Assembly (NCBI RefSeq): GCF_000759675.1
Contig: NZ_BAWM01000006.1
Span: 1 to 64,000, forward strand
Length of the DNA stretch: 64,000 bases
Reading direction: 5' to 3'
Origin: Neobacillus niacini
GTDB lineage: Bacteria; Bacillota; Bacilli; Bacillales; Cytobacillaceae
Shown: positions 17,125-25,518 of the stretch, in pieces
How the letters are laid out: every line of letters starts with the position of its first letter
Position numbering within the stretch: position 1 is the first letter of the stretch
Position numbers and translations under genes: made by a program
Notes under the pieces: generated by a model
The model's database searches: none
What the model was told of the DNA's origin: nothing
Seen by the model: the letters and a program-made list of their open reading frames with translations, nothing else

Positions 17125-17592
17125 ATGGATAAAAAGACCATTCAGGAACTAATAGACCGGTATGTGTCCGTTTCTTTTGTTGTCAATAAGAAAGCAGAGT
17201 CTTTACTTAAGTGTCAGATAGGAGAGGATTTAACCACTGACCAGCACTATATTTTAAGTTACATTCAACAATCTCATGAGTGCACCTCATCAGAATTGGC
17301 AGAGGCATTTGATGTGAATAAAAGTGCGATTACGGCTATTATCAACAGAATAGCTGACAGAGGTCTAATTGAAAGAACGCGTGATGAAAACGATAGGAGG
17401 GTTGTTTATTTAACATTGAGTGATAAAGGAAAAAAACTGCACCAAAAAACCCAAGAAAAGGTGCACCTTTTGGTAGAGTCATTTATTACTCAATTTGATG
17501 AAACAGAAATTACAAACTTTATTAATACGTATGAAAAATTAGCCCTAATATTAACCAACATGAAAAAGGACGAAGAGGGGGATAACTCGTGA
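17125..17592 (+). CDS. MarR-family transcriptional regulator
   Basis: A 155-residue winged-helix dimeric repressor. The helix-turn-helix is about residues 45-90 (TSSELAEAFDVNKSAITAIINRI), followed by the wing RTRDENDRRVVYL, with dimerising helices at both ends. ATG 17125 is chosen 9 bases after TGAGGTG; an in-frame GTG 12 bases earlier overlaps that site. Its stop overlaps the GTG start of the MMPL gene (GTGA), so the pair is translationally coupled. It resembles the YdgG-YdgH arrangement of B. subtilis. Likely inducer: a substrate of the efflux pump, not known. Confidence 0.9.
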   Translation: MDKKTIQELIDRYVSVSFVVNKKAESLLKCQIGEDLTTDQHYILSYIQQSHECTSSELAEAFDVNKSAITAIINRIADRGLIERTRDENDRRVVYLTLSDKGKKLHQKTQEKVHLLVESFITQFDETEITNFINTYEKLALILTNMKKDEEGDNS

Positions 17593-20500
17593 GATCGATT
17601 ATAAAAGGAAAATGGTTTGTCCTTACTGCATGGGTAGCAATTATTGCGGTGCTCTTTATGGTAGCACCAAATATGGAAAAGCTTGTCCGGGAAAAGGGAC
17701 AAATCAGCGTTCCGGAAGGTTATTCTTCCACTCTAGCCGAGGAAATTTTAAATGATGTCCAGTCAAGTGAAAATAGCGGGAATGATTTACAAACAGCATT
17801 AGTTTTCCATAGTGACAAAAAATTAACGGAAGATGACTTTTCAAAGGCAGAAATAGCTATTACTCAGCTGGAAAAGAATAAGAGTGAACTGGGTATAACC
17901 TCTATTCTTACTCATTTTAATCAAGAGGAATTAAAGGAACAACTTGTATCAGAGGACGGAAAAACGATCCTTGTTTCCTTGAATGTAACCGCAGATGGTC
18001 GTGAAGGAAAAGAAATTACGAATGATTTGTATGAAGCACTAGATAATGTGGAATTAGCCCACTATTATACTGGTAACTGGTTGATCTCAGAGGATCTTGT
18101 AACAAACTCTCAAGAAGGTCTAAAGAAGACCGAAGGAATTACTGTTGTTTTTATATTGGTTGTGCTATTACTTGTGTTTAAATCAGCTGTGGCTCCTATA
18201 ATTCCATTAGTAACGGTAGGCTTCAGCTATTTAGCTGCGCAGTCAATTGTTGCTATTTTAGTAGATAAGGTCAATTTCCCCTTATCAACCTTTACACAAA
18301 TATTCTTGGTTGCTGTATTGTTTGGGATTGGAACCGATTATTGTATTTTGCTGCTTAGTCGTTTTAAAGAGGAAATGTCTAAGAATGATAGTGTAGTAGA
18401 GGCTATTGTTATTACTTACAGTAATGCCGGAAAAACAGTTTTCTTTAGCGGATTAGCGGTTATGATTGGTTTTGCTTCCATCGGTTTTTCAACCTTTGTG
18501 CTTTATCAGTCAGCAGCTGCCGTAGCGATCGGAGTAGCTTTATTGCTTGTAGGATTGTTTACAATTGTCCCGTTTTTTATGGCTGTGTTAGGCAAGAAAC
18601 TATTCTGGCCATCAAAAGGGAAGCTGGAGCATGGTGAAAGTAAATTTTGGGGATTTGTTGGCAGTTTTGCTTTAGCACGTCCTTTAATTGCGCTGATCAT
18701 TGTTGCTGCTATTTCAGTTCCAGCATTATTTACGTATGATGGAGATTTATCGTTTAACTCACTTGAAGAAATCGGTGATGAATTCAATTCGATTAAAGGA
18801 TTCAATATTATTTCTGACGGATTCGGACCTGGTGAATCCATGCCTACACAAATTGTCATTAAAAATGATGACAAAATGAATACGTCAGAATACATTGCTC
18901 TCACAGAAAAAATTAGTCAAGAGCTTAATAAAATCAGCGATGTGGATGCGGTCCGCTCCGTTACACGTCCGACTGGTGAAACCATTGACAATTTCTATAT
19001 ATCGGAGCAAGTAAAAAGTCTAGAGGACGGTCTTGGTCAGGGGAATGATGGAATTCAAAAGATTAGTAGTGGTCTTGCCGAGGCAGGCAGCCAGCTCGCA
19101 GCTAATCAACCCAAAATGGGAGAGGCTACCGATGGAATCAGTCAATTGATTACCGGCACAAGCCAGTTACAAACGGGAATGGGAACCATCCAAGATAACC
19201 TTGCAAAAATTGAAGGTGGATTAAAACAAGGTGCAGCAGGTACCACGCAAGTGAAAGAAGGACTAGAGGTTATAAAGACTAAATCTGCCGAAGTATTGGC
19301 TGGCAGTAAACAGTTGCTTGAAGGATACAAACAGGCAGCTGGGGGATTAAATACACTTGCAGGAAACTACGATCAAGTTGCGAATGGCGTTAGTGGATTA
19401 CAAGATACATTAGCGGCAACAAATCAATATTTTACTAATCTAGAAAGTGATTATAGTGATATTGGGCAAAATAAAAACTATCAAGCTATTAAAATGACCA
19501 TTCAAGGTTCTCAGGCAGCAACTGCAGAATTAGCAGGAAGCTTGAATCAATTGAATTCAGGTTTAAAAGGTGCTCAGGATGGTATCAGTTTTGCTAATAG
19601 TAAATTCTCAGAAGCCATCGTTGGTCAGGAAGCACTCGTGAAAGGAATGGAGGATCTCTTAAAAGGTCTAACAGAGATTGAATCAGGACTTTACACGATG
19701 GGAAATGGCCAAGGACAAATTGTTGATGGACTTCCTCAATTTTCAAATGGTCTAAGTGGATTGAATAACGGTCAGCAGCAGATTTTAACAGGCTTTCAGG
19801 ACATGAGCGGTCAAATCACTCAGCTGACAGATGGGTTAACGCAAAGTGCGGATGGATTAAATCAAGTCTCTGATGGTTTGGAGTCAGCACAGGAGTACCT
19901 AGCTGGAGTATCTAAGCAAGAGCAAAATGGTTTTTATATTCAACAGGATGTACTTGATGGCAAAGACTTTGAGCAAGTATTAAATACCTATATGTCAAAA
20001 GATCGTAAAGTAATGACGATTGACGTGGTCTTTAATAAGAACCCGTATTCCAATGAAGCTCTTAATACAGTTCCTGAAATTAAGGAAACAGTTGAGCGGG
20101 TGGTAAAGGATACAAAGCTTGAGAATGCAGAAATAGCAGTAGGCGGAGTATCAAGTATGCACCATGACCTTGATAATATATCAGAGGCCGATTATTCACG
20201 AACTGTGGTGCTTATGCTGATTGGGATTACGATCATTCTAATCATTCTGTTCCGTTCCATTATTATGCCTTTATATCTGATTGGTTCATTAATCTTAACG
20301 TATTTTACTTCTATGGCACTTGCAGAAGTATTGTTTGTAAATGTGTTAGGCTATTCAGGCATAAGCTGGGCAGTTCCGTTTTTTGCGTTTGTTATTTTAA
20401 TAGCACTCGGAATTGACTATAGTATTTTCTTAATGGACCGATTCAATGAGTTTAAACATATGCCAGTAGAAACAGCGATACTCATTTCGATGAAGAAAAT

Positions 20501-20741
20501 GGGAACAGTTATTATCTCTGCAGCAGTCATTTTAGGCGGCACTTTTGCTGCGATGATGCCAGCTGGTGTTTTATCATTGCTTCAAATTGCGGCCATTCTA
20601 TTAATCGGACTTTCACTCTATGCCCTCGTGATTCTGCCGTTGTTTGTCCCAGTCATGGTTAAAACATTTGGAGAAGCCAACTGGTGGCCGTTTAAAAAGA
20701 ATAACGATACAGTTGTAAATGATCATTCAACTCATATGTAA
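17589..20741 (+). CDS. MMPL-family RND transporter
   Basis: Large membrane exporter of 1050 residues, driven by proton flux in the family. It has one N-terminal helix, an extracellular domain, five or six helices around 180-360, a second very long extracellular region (about 380-820) and a second helix set (about 860-1030). GIDYSIFLMDRF (second half) and GTDYCILLLSRF (first half) are the MMPL/SSD proton-relay motifs. The second extracellular region is built of recurring hydrophobic repeats such as LNQVSDGL and QITQLTDGL, a YhgE-like helical rod. Substrates are probably lipids, surfactants or hydrophobic antibiotics; unproven. It is coupled to the MarR gene. Confidence 0.9.
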   Translation: MRSIIKGKWFVLTAWVAIIAVLFMVAPNMEKLVREKGQISVPEGYSSTLAEEILNDVQSSENSGNDLQTALVFHSDKKLTEDDFSKAEIAITQLEKNKSELGITSILTHFNQEELKEQLVSEDGKTILVSLNVTADGREGKEITNDLYEALDNVELAHYYTGNWLISEDLVTNSQEGLKKTEGITVVFILVVLLLVFKSAVAPIIPLVTVGFSYLAAQSIVAILVDKVNFPLSTFTQIFLVAVLFGIGTDYCILLLSRFKEEMSKNDSVVEAIVITYSNAGKTVFFSGLAVMIGFASIGFSTFVLYQSAAAVAIGVALLLVGLFTIVPFFMAVLGKKLFWPSKGKLEHGESKFWGFVGSFALARPLIALIIVAAISVPALFTYDGDLSFNSLEEIGDEFNSIKGFNIISDGFGPGESMPTQIVIKNDDKMNTSEYIALTEKISQELNKISDVDAVRSVTRPTGETIDNFYISEQVKSLEDGLGQGNDGIQKISSGLAEAGSQLAANQPKMGEATDGISQLITGTSQLQTGMGTIQDNLAKIEGGLKQGAAGTTQVKEGLEVIKTKSAEVLAGSKQLLEGYKQAAGGLNTLAGNYDQVANGVSGLQDTLAATNQYFTNLESDYSDIGQNKNYQAIKMTIQGSQAATAELAGSLNQLNSGLKGAQDGISFANSKFSEAIVGQEALVKGMEDLLKGLTEIESGLYTMGNGQGQIVDGLPQFSNGLSGLNNGQQQILTGFQDMSGQITQLTDGLTQSADGLNQVSDGLESAQEYLAGVSKQEQNGFYIQQDVLDGKDFEQVLNTYMSKDRKVMTIDVVFNKNPYSNEALNTVPEIKETVERVVKDTKLENAEIAVGGVSSMHHDLDNISEADYSRTVVLMLIGITIILIILFRSIIMPLYLIGSLILTYFTSMALAEVLFVNVLGYSGISWAVPFFAFVILIALGIDYSIFLMDRFNEFKHMPVETAILISMKKMGTVIISAAVILGGTFAAMMPAGVLSLLQIAAILLIGLSLYALVILPLFVPVMVKTFGEANWWPFKKNNDTVVNDHSTHM

Positions 20742-20779
20742 AAAAAGCAGCATGCTGAAGTTTCGGCGTGCTGCTTTTT
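20742..20779. terminator. bidirectional terminator
   Basis: AAAAAGCAGCA pairs with TGCTGCTTTTT around a 16-base loop. It separates the MMPL gene from the convergent cupredoxin-domain gene and has T-runs in both directions. Confidence 0.85.
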
Positions 20780-20785
20780 ATTAGA

Positions 20786-21673
20786 TTACTCAACAATAAC
20801 CGTTCCTTTAAACATATTCATACCACAAGTAAACGTGTATTCTCCTGCTTTATCAGGGGTAAAGCTTAATTTTTTTGTTCCAGCCTTAAGGTTTACATTA
20901 TTCAGATTGAAATCCGGCATCATAAACGTTGAAAAACAGCTGTTATCACCTGAATTTGTAATATTTAATTCAACTGGTACACCTTTTTTGACGCGAATAA
21001 TATTTGGAGAGTAGCCTGTCGGTGTAACCATCATCTCAATTTTAGGATTGGTTTCCTTAGTAATATCAAGTTCTGTTGGTGCCGGAGGGGTACTTGGATT
21101 ATTATTCTCTTGCGCTTGAGCTGCTTCGCTCTCACCAGGTATTTTAACAATGTCACTGCTGTATAAAAATAAAAATAAGGCAATGAGAACTAATCCTGCT
21201 GATAAAATATTAAATGGTGAAATTCCTTGAGTATCAAGCGATAATTTCCCATTTGTGTCTACGATAATAAATATAATAACAAGTCCAAGAATAATAACAT
21301 ACAAGCCTAGTAAAATCCCAAGCATGATCACAGGGTTATCGAACTGAAGGATTGCACCTAGGAGGGCACCGATGATTCCACTTATGATTCCTGAAACGGA
21401 GCCACTTAAAATGGCCAATATCCCAATTGGCTGACCAGCAATAAATCCAAGCGTAAATCCAATTAGCGTGCCCAATCCAACAGGGAGGAATAGCTCTCCT
21501 GATAGGATACCGCTTATATAACCAGATAAGAGGCTTCCCATCATTGTCAGTACGATTACGACAATCGTTCCAGATAGGTTGGATAGTTTATTTTTCTTGC
21601 GATGTAAAAGGAAAATAGAATTTCCAGTCAACAAACTCATTATTACTATTGTGAAAATCGATAATATATACAT
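20786..21673 (-). CDS. membrane protein with C-terminal cupredoxin domain
   Basis: 295 residues. The N-terminal 190 form about six hydrophobic helices with Gly-rich repeats (GIISGIIGALLG). A Pro/Asn/Glu linker follows, then an external cupredoxin-like beta domain (about 205-295). The end FTCGMNMFKGTVIVE supplies Cys and Met copper ligands of the type seen in cupredoxin_1 proteins, and NSCFSTFMMP supplies a further Cys. A role in copper binding or electron transfer at the membrane is inferred. ATG 21673 is used because GAGGGGA lies just upstream; the longer frame from 21703 adds ten residues before it. Confidence 0.8.
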   Translation of the reverse strand: MYILSIFTIVIMSLLTGNSIFLLHRKKNKLSNLSGTIVVIVLTMMGSLLSGYISGILSGELFLPVGLGTLIGFTLGFIAGQPIGILAILSGSVSGIISGIIGALLGAILQFDNPVIMLGILLGLYVIILGLVIIFIIVDTNGKLSLDTQGISPFNILSAGLVLIALFLFLYSSDIVKIPGESEAAQAQENNNPSTPPAPTELDITKETNPKIEMMVTPTGYSPNIIRVKKGVPVELNITNSGDNSCFSTFMMPDFNLNNVNLKAGTKKLSFTPDKAGEYTFTCGMNMFKGTVIVE

Positions 21674-21791
21674 TTGATAATCCCCTCTAAAATTAATAAA
21701 CAATATATGTACATTATAATTGCATTAATATGATAATAAATTGTCTATTTGGTGGCTTTTATGAACGTTTAATGAAACTTATGGGGAAAAT

Positions 21792-21812
21792 AAAAAAGAC
21801 GTTATAAACGTC
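21792..21812 (-). terminator. terminator of the 44-residue ORF
   Basis: On the minus strand GACGTT-TAT-AACGTC is followed by TTTTTT. It lies 22 bases after the stop of the small charged ORF and supports that ORF being a real transcription unit. Confidence 0.75.
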
Positions 21813-21833
21813 CGTAGGGTGTAGCTATGGGGT

Positions 21834-21968
21834 TTAATCCTTTTTTACATTATCAATTGTGTTTTTATAAATTCTTTTTAAGGCTTCATTTTGCATTTTC
21901 ATAAGGTCCAGTAAGTATCGTTTTTCTTCTTCTTCCTTTTCTTCCTCATTCATTTCTTCATTTTTCAT
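21834..21968 (-). CDS. small highly charged protein, 44 residues
   Basis: A short ORF with start ATG 21968, 6 bases after GAGGTG. It begins MKNEEMNEEEKEEEE and ends NTIDNVKKD. It is mostly Glu and Lys and predicted helical, with an amphipathic middle (YLLDLMKMQNEALKRIY). It has its own ribosome binding site and a downstream terminator, so it is probably expressed. I do not recognise the family. It stands alone between the cupredoxin gene (same strand) and the T-box leader (opposite strand). Confidence 0.6.
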   Translation of the reverse strand: MKNEEMNEEEKEEEEKRYLLDLMKMQNEALKRIYKNTIDNVKKD

Positions 21969-22129
21969 TGACATCACCTCATTTAGACTAATTGTAACCT
22001 AATTTGAAATTAGAATAAATATATGATTAAATTTAGTATAACAGGTGAAAATAAGAATTATATTCCAAAAATAGTGTTTGACATTTAGGGATTGGAAATA
22101 TATAATTTTCAAAAATACTATTGAAACGT

Positions 22130-22360
22130 TGATGGGGATTAGTAAAATGTTAGTTGTCTTACAAAGAGAGGAAACCGCTGGTGGAAGGTTTCTTAAGACA
22201 GACATTTGAACCTGCCTCGGAGTTCTGTATCGGATTCTTTTGAAGATACATGCGGATAAAGTCCGTTATCATGTCGAGAGTATAAAGCATTTGCTTTATG
22301 AATTTAGGGTGGTATCGCCAGGTCTTGGTCCCTTTTTGGGACCAAGGCCTTTTTATATTC
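22130..22360 (+). promoter_or_regulatory. T-box leader (proline) of proS
   Basis: The leader holds the T-box core AGGGTGGTATCGCC at about 22306-22319. The TGGT bulge would pair with an uncharged tRNA ending ACCA, fitting the discriminator A of tRNA(Pro). A stem I with CCT proline specifier candidates (22211-22213 or 22215-22217) lies about 90 bases earlier. The terminator CTTGGTCCC/GGGACCAAG plus T-run at 22324-22355 is the switch. Uncharged tRNA(Pro) would promote read-through into proS. Confidence 0.88.
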
Positions 22361-22383
22361 AAAAAAATAATGAGGTGTCAAAA

Positions 22384-23814
22384 ATGGCAAAGGAATTTGT
22401 AAAAGATGTTACCAGTATGGATGAGGATTTCGCCCAATGGTATACCGATGTTGTAACAAAAGCAGACTTAATTGATTATTCAAGTGTACGCGGATCGATG
22501 ATTATTCGCCCTTATGGGTATGCCCTTTGGGATAATATAAAAAATGAACTAGATCGCCGCATTAAAGAAACAGGGCATGAAAATGTCTATATGCCACTGT
22601 TTATTCCGGAAAGCTTACTGCAAAAAGAAAAAGATCATGTCGAAGGCTTTGCACCTGAAGTGGCATGGGTTACACATGGCGGTTCTGAAGAATTGGCAGA
22701 ACGATTAGTGGTTCGTCCAACATCTGAAGTTCTTTTTTGCGAGCATTATAGTAACATCATCCATTCCTATAGAGATTTACCAAAGCTTTACAATCAGTGG
22801 GCAAACGTTGTACGCTGGGAAAAAACAACTCGTCCATTCTTACGGACTTTAGAGTTTTTATGGCAGGAAGGCCATACGGCACATGCTACTGATGAAGATG
22901 CGATGGAAGAAACAATCAAAATGCTGAATGTATATGCAGCGATTTGTGAAGAGATTCTTGCAATTCCTGTAGTAAAAGGACAGAAGACGGAAAAAGAAAA
23001 ATTTGCTGGTGCGAAAGCTACTTTTACAATTGAAAGCTTAATGCATGATGGTAAAGCTCTGCAGTCAGGGACTTCTCACCACTTTGGAACAGGCTTTGCG
23101 GAAGCTTTCAATATCCAATATACCGATAAAGAAGGAAAGCTTCAGTATGTACACCAAACATCATGGGGCTTTACAACTAGAATAATTGGGGCTTTAATAA
23201 TGGTGCATGGTGATGACCGTGGTTTAGTCATTCCTCCAAAAGCGGCGCCAACTCAGGTTATGATTGTGCCAATCGCACAGCATAAAGAAGGAGTTCTTGA
23301 TTTCGCTTATGAGTTGAAAAAGTCGCTTTCAAGCGTAGCTCGTGTGGATATCGATGCTAGCGATAAAAAGCCAGGCTGGAAATTCAATGAATACGAAATG
23401 AAGGGAATTCCAGTTCGTTTGGAAGTTGGACCAAAAGATATTGAAAACAAGCAGGTTGTTTTAGTAAGAAGGGATACATTGGAAAAGGTATTCGTTCCTT
23501 TGGATCAATTAGAAACGAAGCTGGTTGAATTACTCGATGAAATTCAATCCAATTTATATAATAAAGCTTTGACGCATCGTGAAGAGAGAACATCCGTTGC
23601 TTTAACACTTCCTGAATTAAAGGAAAAGCTTGAAGCAAAACCAGGCTTCATTAAAGCAATGTGGTGCGGCGAACTCGCGTGTGAGGAGAAAATCAAAGAG
23701 GAAACAACAGCAACTTCAAGATGTATTCCATTTGAACAAGAACAGGTGTCTAATACTTGTGTGTGCTGTGGTAAAGAAGCCGATAAAATGGTTTATTGGG
23801 CAAAAGCATACTAA
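22384..23814 (+). CDS. proS: prolyl-tRNA synthetase, eukaryote/archaea-like short type
   Basis: Charges tRNA(Pro) with proline. The 476-residue class II enzyme lacks the large editing insertion of the bacterial ProS and carries instead the C-terminal zinc-binding domain: CGELAC and CVCC give four clustered cysteines. Class II motifs are visible (RPTSE, and [16 protein letters not shown] for motif 2). ATG 22384 follows GAGGTG; an open frame extending upstream into the T-box is not coding. Bacillus usually have a longer bacterial-type ProS near dnaE/polC, so this may be a second enzyme controlled by proline starvation. Confidence 0.94.
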   Translation: MAKEFVKDVTSMDEDFAQWYTDVVTKADLIDYSSVRGSMIIRPYGYALWDNIKNELDRRIKETGHENVYMPLFIPESLLQKEKDHVEGFAPEVAWVTHGGSEELAERLVVRPTSEVLFCEHYSNIIHSYRDLPKLYNQWANVVRWEKTTRPFLRTLEFLWQEGHTAHATDEDAMEETIKMLNVYAAICEEILAIPVVKGQKTEKEKFAGAKATFTIESLMHDGKALQSGTSHHFGTGFAEAFNIQYTDKEGKLQYVHQTSWGFTTRIIGALIMVHGDDRGLVIPPKAAPTQVMIVPIAQHKEGVLDFAYELKKSLSSVARVDIDASDKKPGWKFNEYEMKGIPVRLEVGPKDIENKQVVLVRRDTLEKVFVPLDQLETKLVELLDEIQSNLYNKALTHREERTSVALTLPELKEKLEAKPGFIKAMWCGELACEEKIKEETTATSRCIPFEQEQVSNTCVCCGKEADKMVYWAKAY

Positions 23815-23824
23815 TAAGATTTAT

Positions 23825-23855
23825 AAGACTCCTCCTATTCGGAGGAGTCTTTTTA
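23825..23855 (+). terminator. proS terminator
   Basis: AGACTCCTCC and GGAGGAGTCT form a 10-bp stem with a TATTC loop followed by T. It starts 11 bases after the proS stop. Confidence 0.9.
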
Positions 23856-23861
23856 AAAATT

Positions 23862-23998
23862 AAAAAAGTGGTAACCAAGAAGAGTTCATGAAGCCCAAAA
23901 TAATTAGAAATCTGAAAAAGTGGTCCTCATGAAGGGTTTATGAAGACCAAAGTCGAAAAAGAAAAGAGAAAATGGACTTCATGAAGATCCAAAGTTTC
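23862..23998. repeat. three degenerate direct repeats
   Basis: Three imperfect units share AAAAGTGG/AAAATGG, then TTCATGAAG or TCATGAAG, then CCAAA. The TCATGAAG cores are near 23887, 23929 and 23980, with an extra TTATGAAGACCAAAG at about 23938-23952. They fill the gap between the proS terminator and the acetyltransferase gene. Function unknown. Confidence 0.5.
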
Positions 23999-24014
23999 AA
24001 AAGGGGGAGACAAA

Positions 24015-24587
24015 ATGAATCCAAGTTTAATAGAGTTTCCAGAAGAGTTCACGACAGAGAGATTGTTAATCCGCAAGCCCTTGCCAGGAGATGGAAAAGC
24101 AGTTTATGACGCCATACAGGCTTCATTAAATGAACTAAAGCCTTGGATGGTTTGGGCTCATACCAATCAATCCGAGCAGGATGTAGAAGCGAATATTCGT
24201 GATAGTATTGCTAAATTTATTACCCGTGAGGATTTACGACTACATCTATTCAATAAAGAAACTGGTGAATTTATCGGTTCATCAGGACTGCACAGAATTA
24301 ATTGGGATGTACCTAAGTTTGAAATTGGCTATTGGATTGATACTCGACATACCGGTAGGGGCTATATAACGGAGGCAACCGAAGCTATTACCGAATTTGC
24401 ATTTAACGAACTGAATGCTAAGCGTGTAGAAATCCGATGCGATTCCCTGAATATCAAAAGCCGCGCCATTCCAGAAAAATTAGGTTTTAAATTAGAGGGT
24501 ATTTTAAAAAATAATAGCCTCTCAGTTGAAAGTAAGGAACCAAAAGATACATGTGTTTTTGCGAAAACAATTTCAAAGAGTACTTAA
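24015..24587 (+). CDS. RimJ/RimL-type GNAT N-acetyltransferase
   Basis: Cytoplasmic acetyl-CoA-dependent N-acetyltransferase of 190 residues. TTERLLIRKPLPGDG at the N-terminus and the acetyl-CoA loop HTGRGYITEA near residue 115, followed by EIRCDSLNIKSRAIPEKLGF, are typical of the RimJ/RimL group. Members acetylate ribosomal protein N-termini or small amines; the substrate here is unknown. A single-gene unit with GGGGGAG upstream and a terminator downstream. Confidence 0.88.
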   Translation: MNPSLIEFPEEFTTERLLIRKPLPGDGKAVYDAIQASLNELKPWMVWAHTNQSEQDVEANIRDSIAKFITREDLRLHLFNKETGEFIGSSGLHRINWDVPKFEIGYWIDTRHTGRGYITEATEAITEFAFNELNAKRVEIRCDSLNIKSRAIPEKLGFKLEGILKNNSLSVESKEPKDTCVFAKTISKST

Positions 24588-24640
24588 TTAATTAGGAATG
24601 GGTCCGTTCCCTATCGCTAACAAAGAAAATGCAGGGTAAA

Positions 24641-24682
24641 ATGTCTATCAAATTATATGATATTTTGATAGGCATTTTTTTG
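24641..24682 (+). terminator. terminator after the acetyltransferase gene
   Basis: ATGTCTATCAAA pairs with TTTTGATAGGCAT around an AT-rich loop, followed by seven T. It lies 54 bases after the stop. The rest of 24588-24863 shows no gene. Confidence 0.8.
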
Positions 24683-24863
24683 TTGGTTTTGTCTATAAGA
24701 AACAATCTCTACACCAATATCAGTCTAGGTGAATAGTATAGAAAAGACCGAATAAGAAAAGAGATGATTTTATTCGTTCATCTTACTGATTAATTTAATG
24801 TAAAGTAATTCTGAAAATCACTTTACGAACCTTTAAATCCTTGTTTAGCTATAGAGGGAGTTT

Positions 24864-25286
24864 ATGAATAAGGATCAAAGGTCTAATGTTTTCGCTGCTG
24901 TTGCCAAAAAAAATGGTAATAATTCGGCCTCCAATTCAACATTAAGTAATTTTAAATATAAGCCACCTAATAATACTGGGGCAATTATTGGAATAATTGG
25001 CGATGTCTTGGCTACTGTGGATGACGCTTTGGCGACGATTGGAGCAATTATTGAGCTTAATACAGATGTTTCTAATGACTTTCAATCACAAGTGGATGAT
25101 TTTAAGTCAGATCAAGAGAAGGATAAGATGCAGGAAGAGATTGATGATCTCAAGGAAAAGGTGAAACAGCTTGAAAAATTAATTAGAGTAACCTCTAATT
25201 TTGGTTGCTTTGCATGTTTGTATGAATTGAATGAAGATTTCGAATTTAGGGTGCGATGTTTTACAGGGCATCGCTTTTTTGTTTGA
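24864..25286 (+). CDS. hypothetical protein with coiled coil, altered C-terminus suspected
   Basis: 140 residues of unknown family. The N-terminus is Asn/Ser-rich and polar. Residues 40-65 are hydrophobic (GAIIGIIGDVLATVDDALATIGAIIEL). Residues 80-110 form a strong Lys/Glu coiled coil (KDKMQEEIDDLKEKVKQLEKLI). The last 12 residues or so are encoded by a hairpin-T terminator (25253-25280). That is unusual and suggests the original stop was earlier, or that a small deletion or frameshift fused the frame to the terminator. The start has GAGGGAG upstream. No neighbour suggests a function. Confidence 0.65.
   Translation: MNKDQRSNVFAAVAKKNGNNSASNSTLSNFKYKPPNNTGAIIGIIGDVLATVDDALATIGAIIELNTDVSNDFQSQVDDFKSDQEKDKMQEEIDDLKEKVKQLEKLIRVTSNFGCFACLYELNEDFEFRVRCFTGHRFFV
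25253..25280 (+). terminator. terminator overlapping the end of the coiled-coil ORF
   Basis: GCGATG and CATCGC flank a 10-base loop and are followed by TTTTTT. It lies inside the reading frame that ends at 25286. Confidence 0.75.
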
Positions 25287-25435
25287 GCAAACGAAGTAGA
25301 TTTCGAAGTATTATGTTAAAGTAATAAGGACCATTAATTAATAACAATTCCTTCTTCAATTTGATACATAATTTGGATTGCTTGTAAATGAACAGGTACT
25401 TAAGGCTTGGTTCTAATTATTCAAAAACATTGGTG

Positions 25436-25478
25436 TGTGATTTGCATCACTTACTCTTCGTGTGATTTATCATATAAT
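25436..25478 (+). promoter_or_regulatory. FNR/CRP-type site and -10 box of hmp
   Basis: TGTGATTTGCATCACT (25436-25451) matches TGTGA-N6-TCACA except for the last base. The -10 box TATAAT is at 25473-25478, with no good -35. The site centre is about 41.5 bases before the predicted start, the class II activator position. Confidence 0.7.
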
Positions 25479-25518
25479 CCCTATATAAATAGTGATAACC
25501 ACAAAAGGAGTGATTGTT

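Noticed and set aside
20786..21703. Longer frame of the cupredoxin-domain gene from 21703
   Set aside because: The ribosome binding site GAGGGGA lies between the two starts and fits only ATG 21673.
25320..25435. Minus-strand protein-like stretch upstream of hmp (VHLQAIQIMYQIEEGIVIN)
   Set aside because: Short open frame without start or ribosome binding site; possible remnant, but no family recognised.
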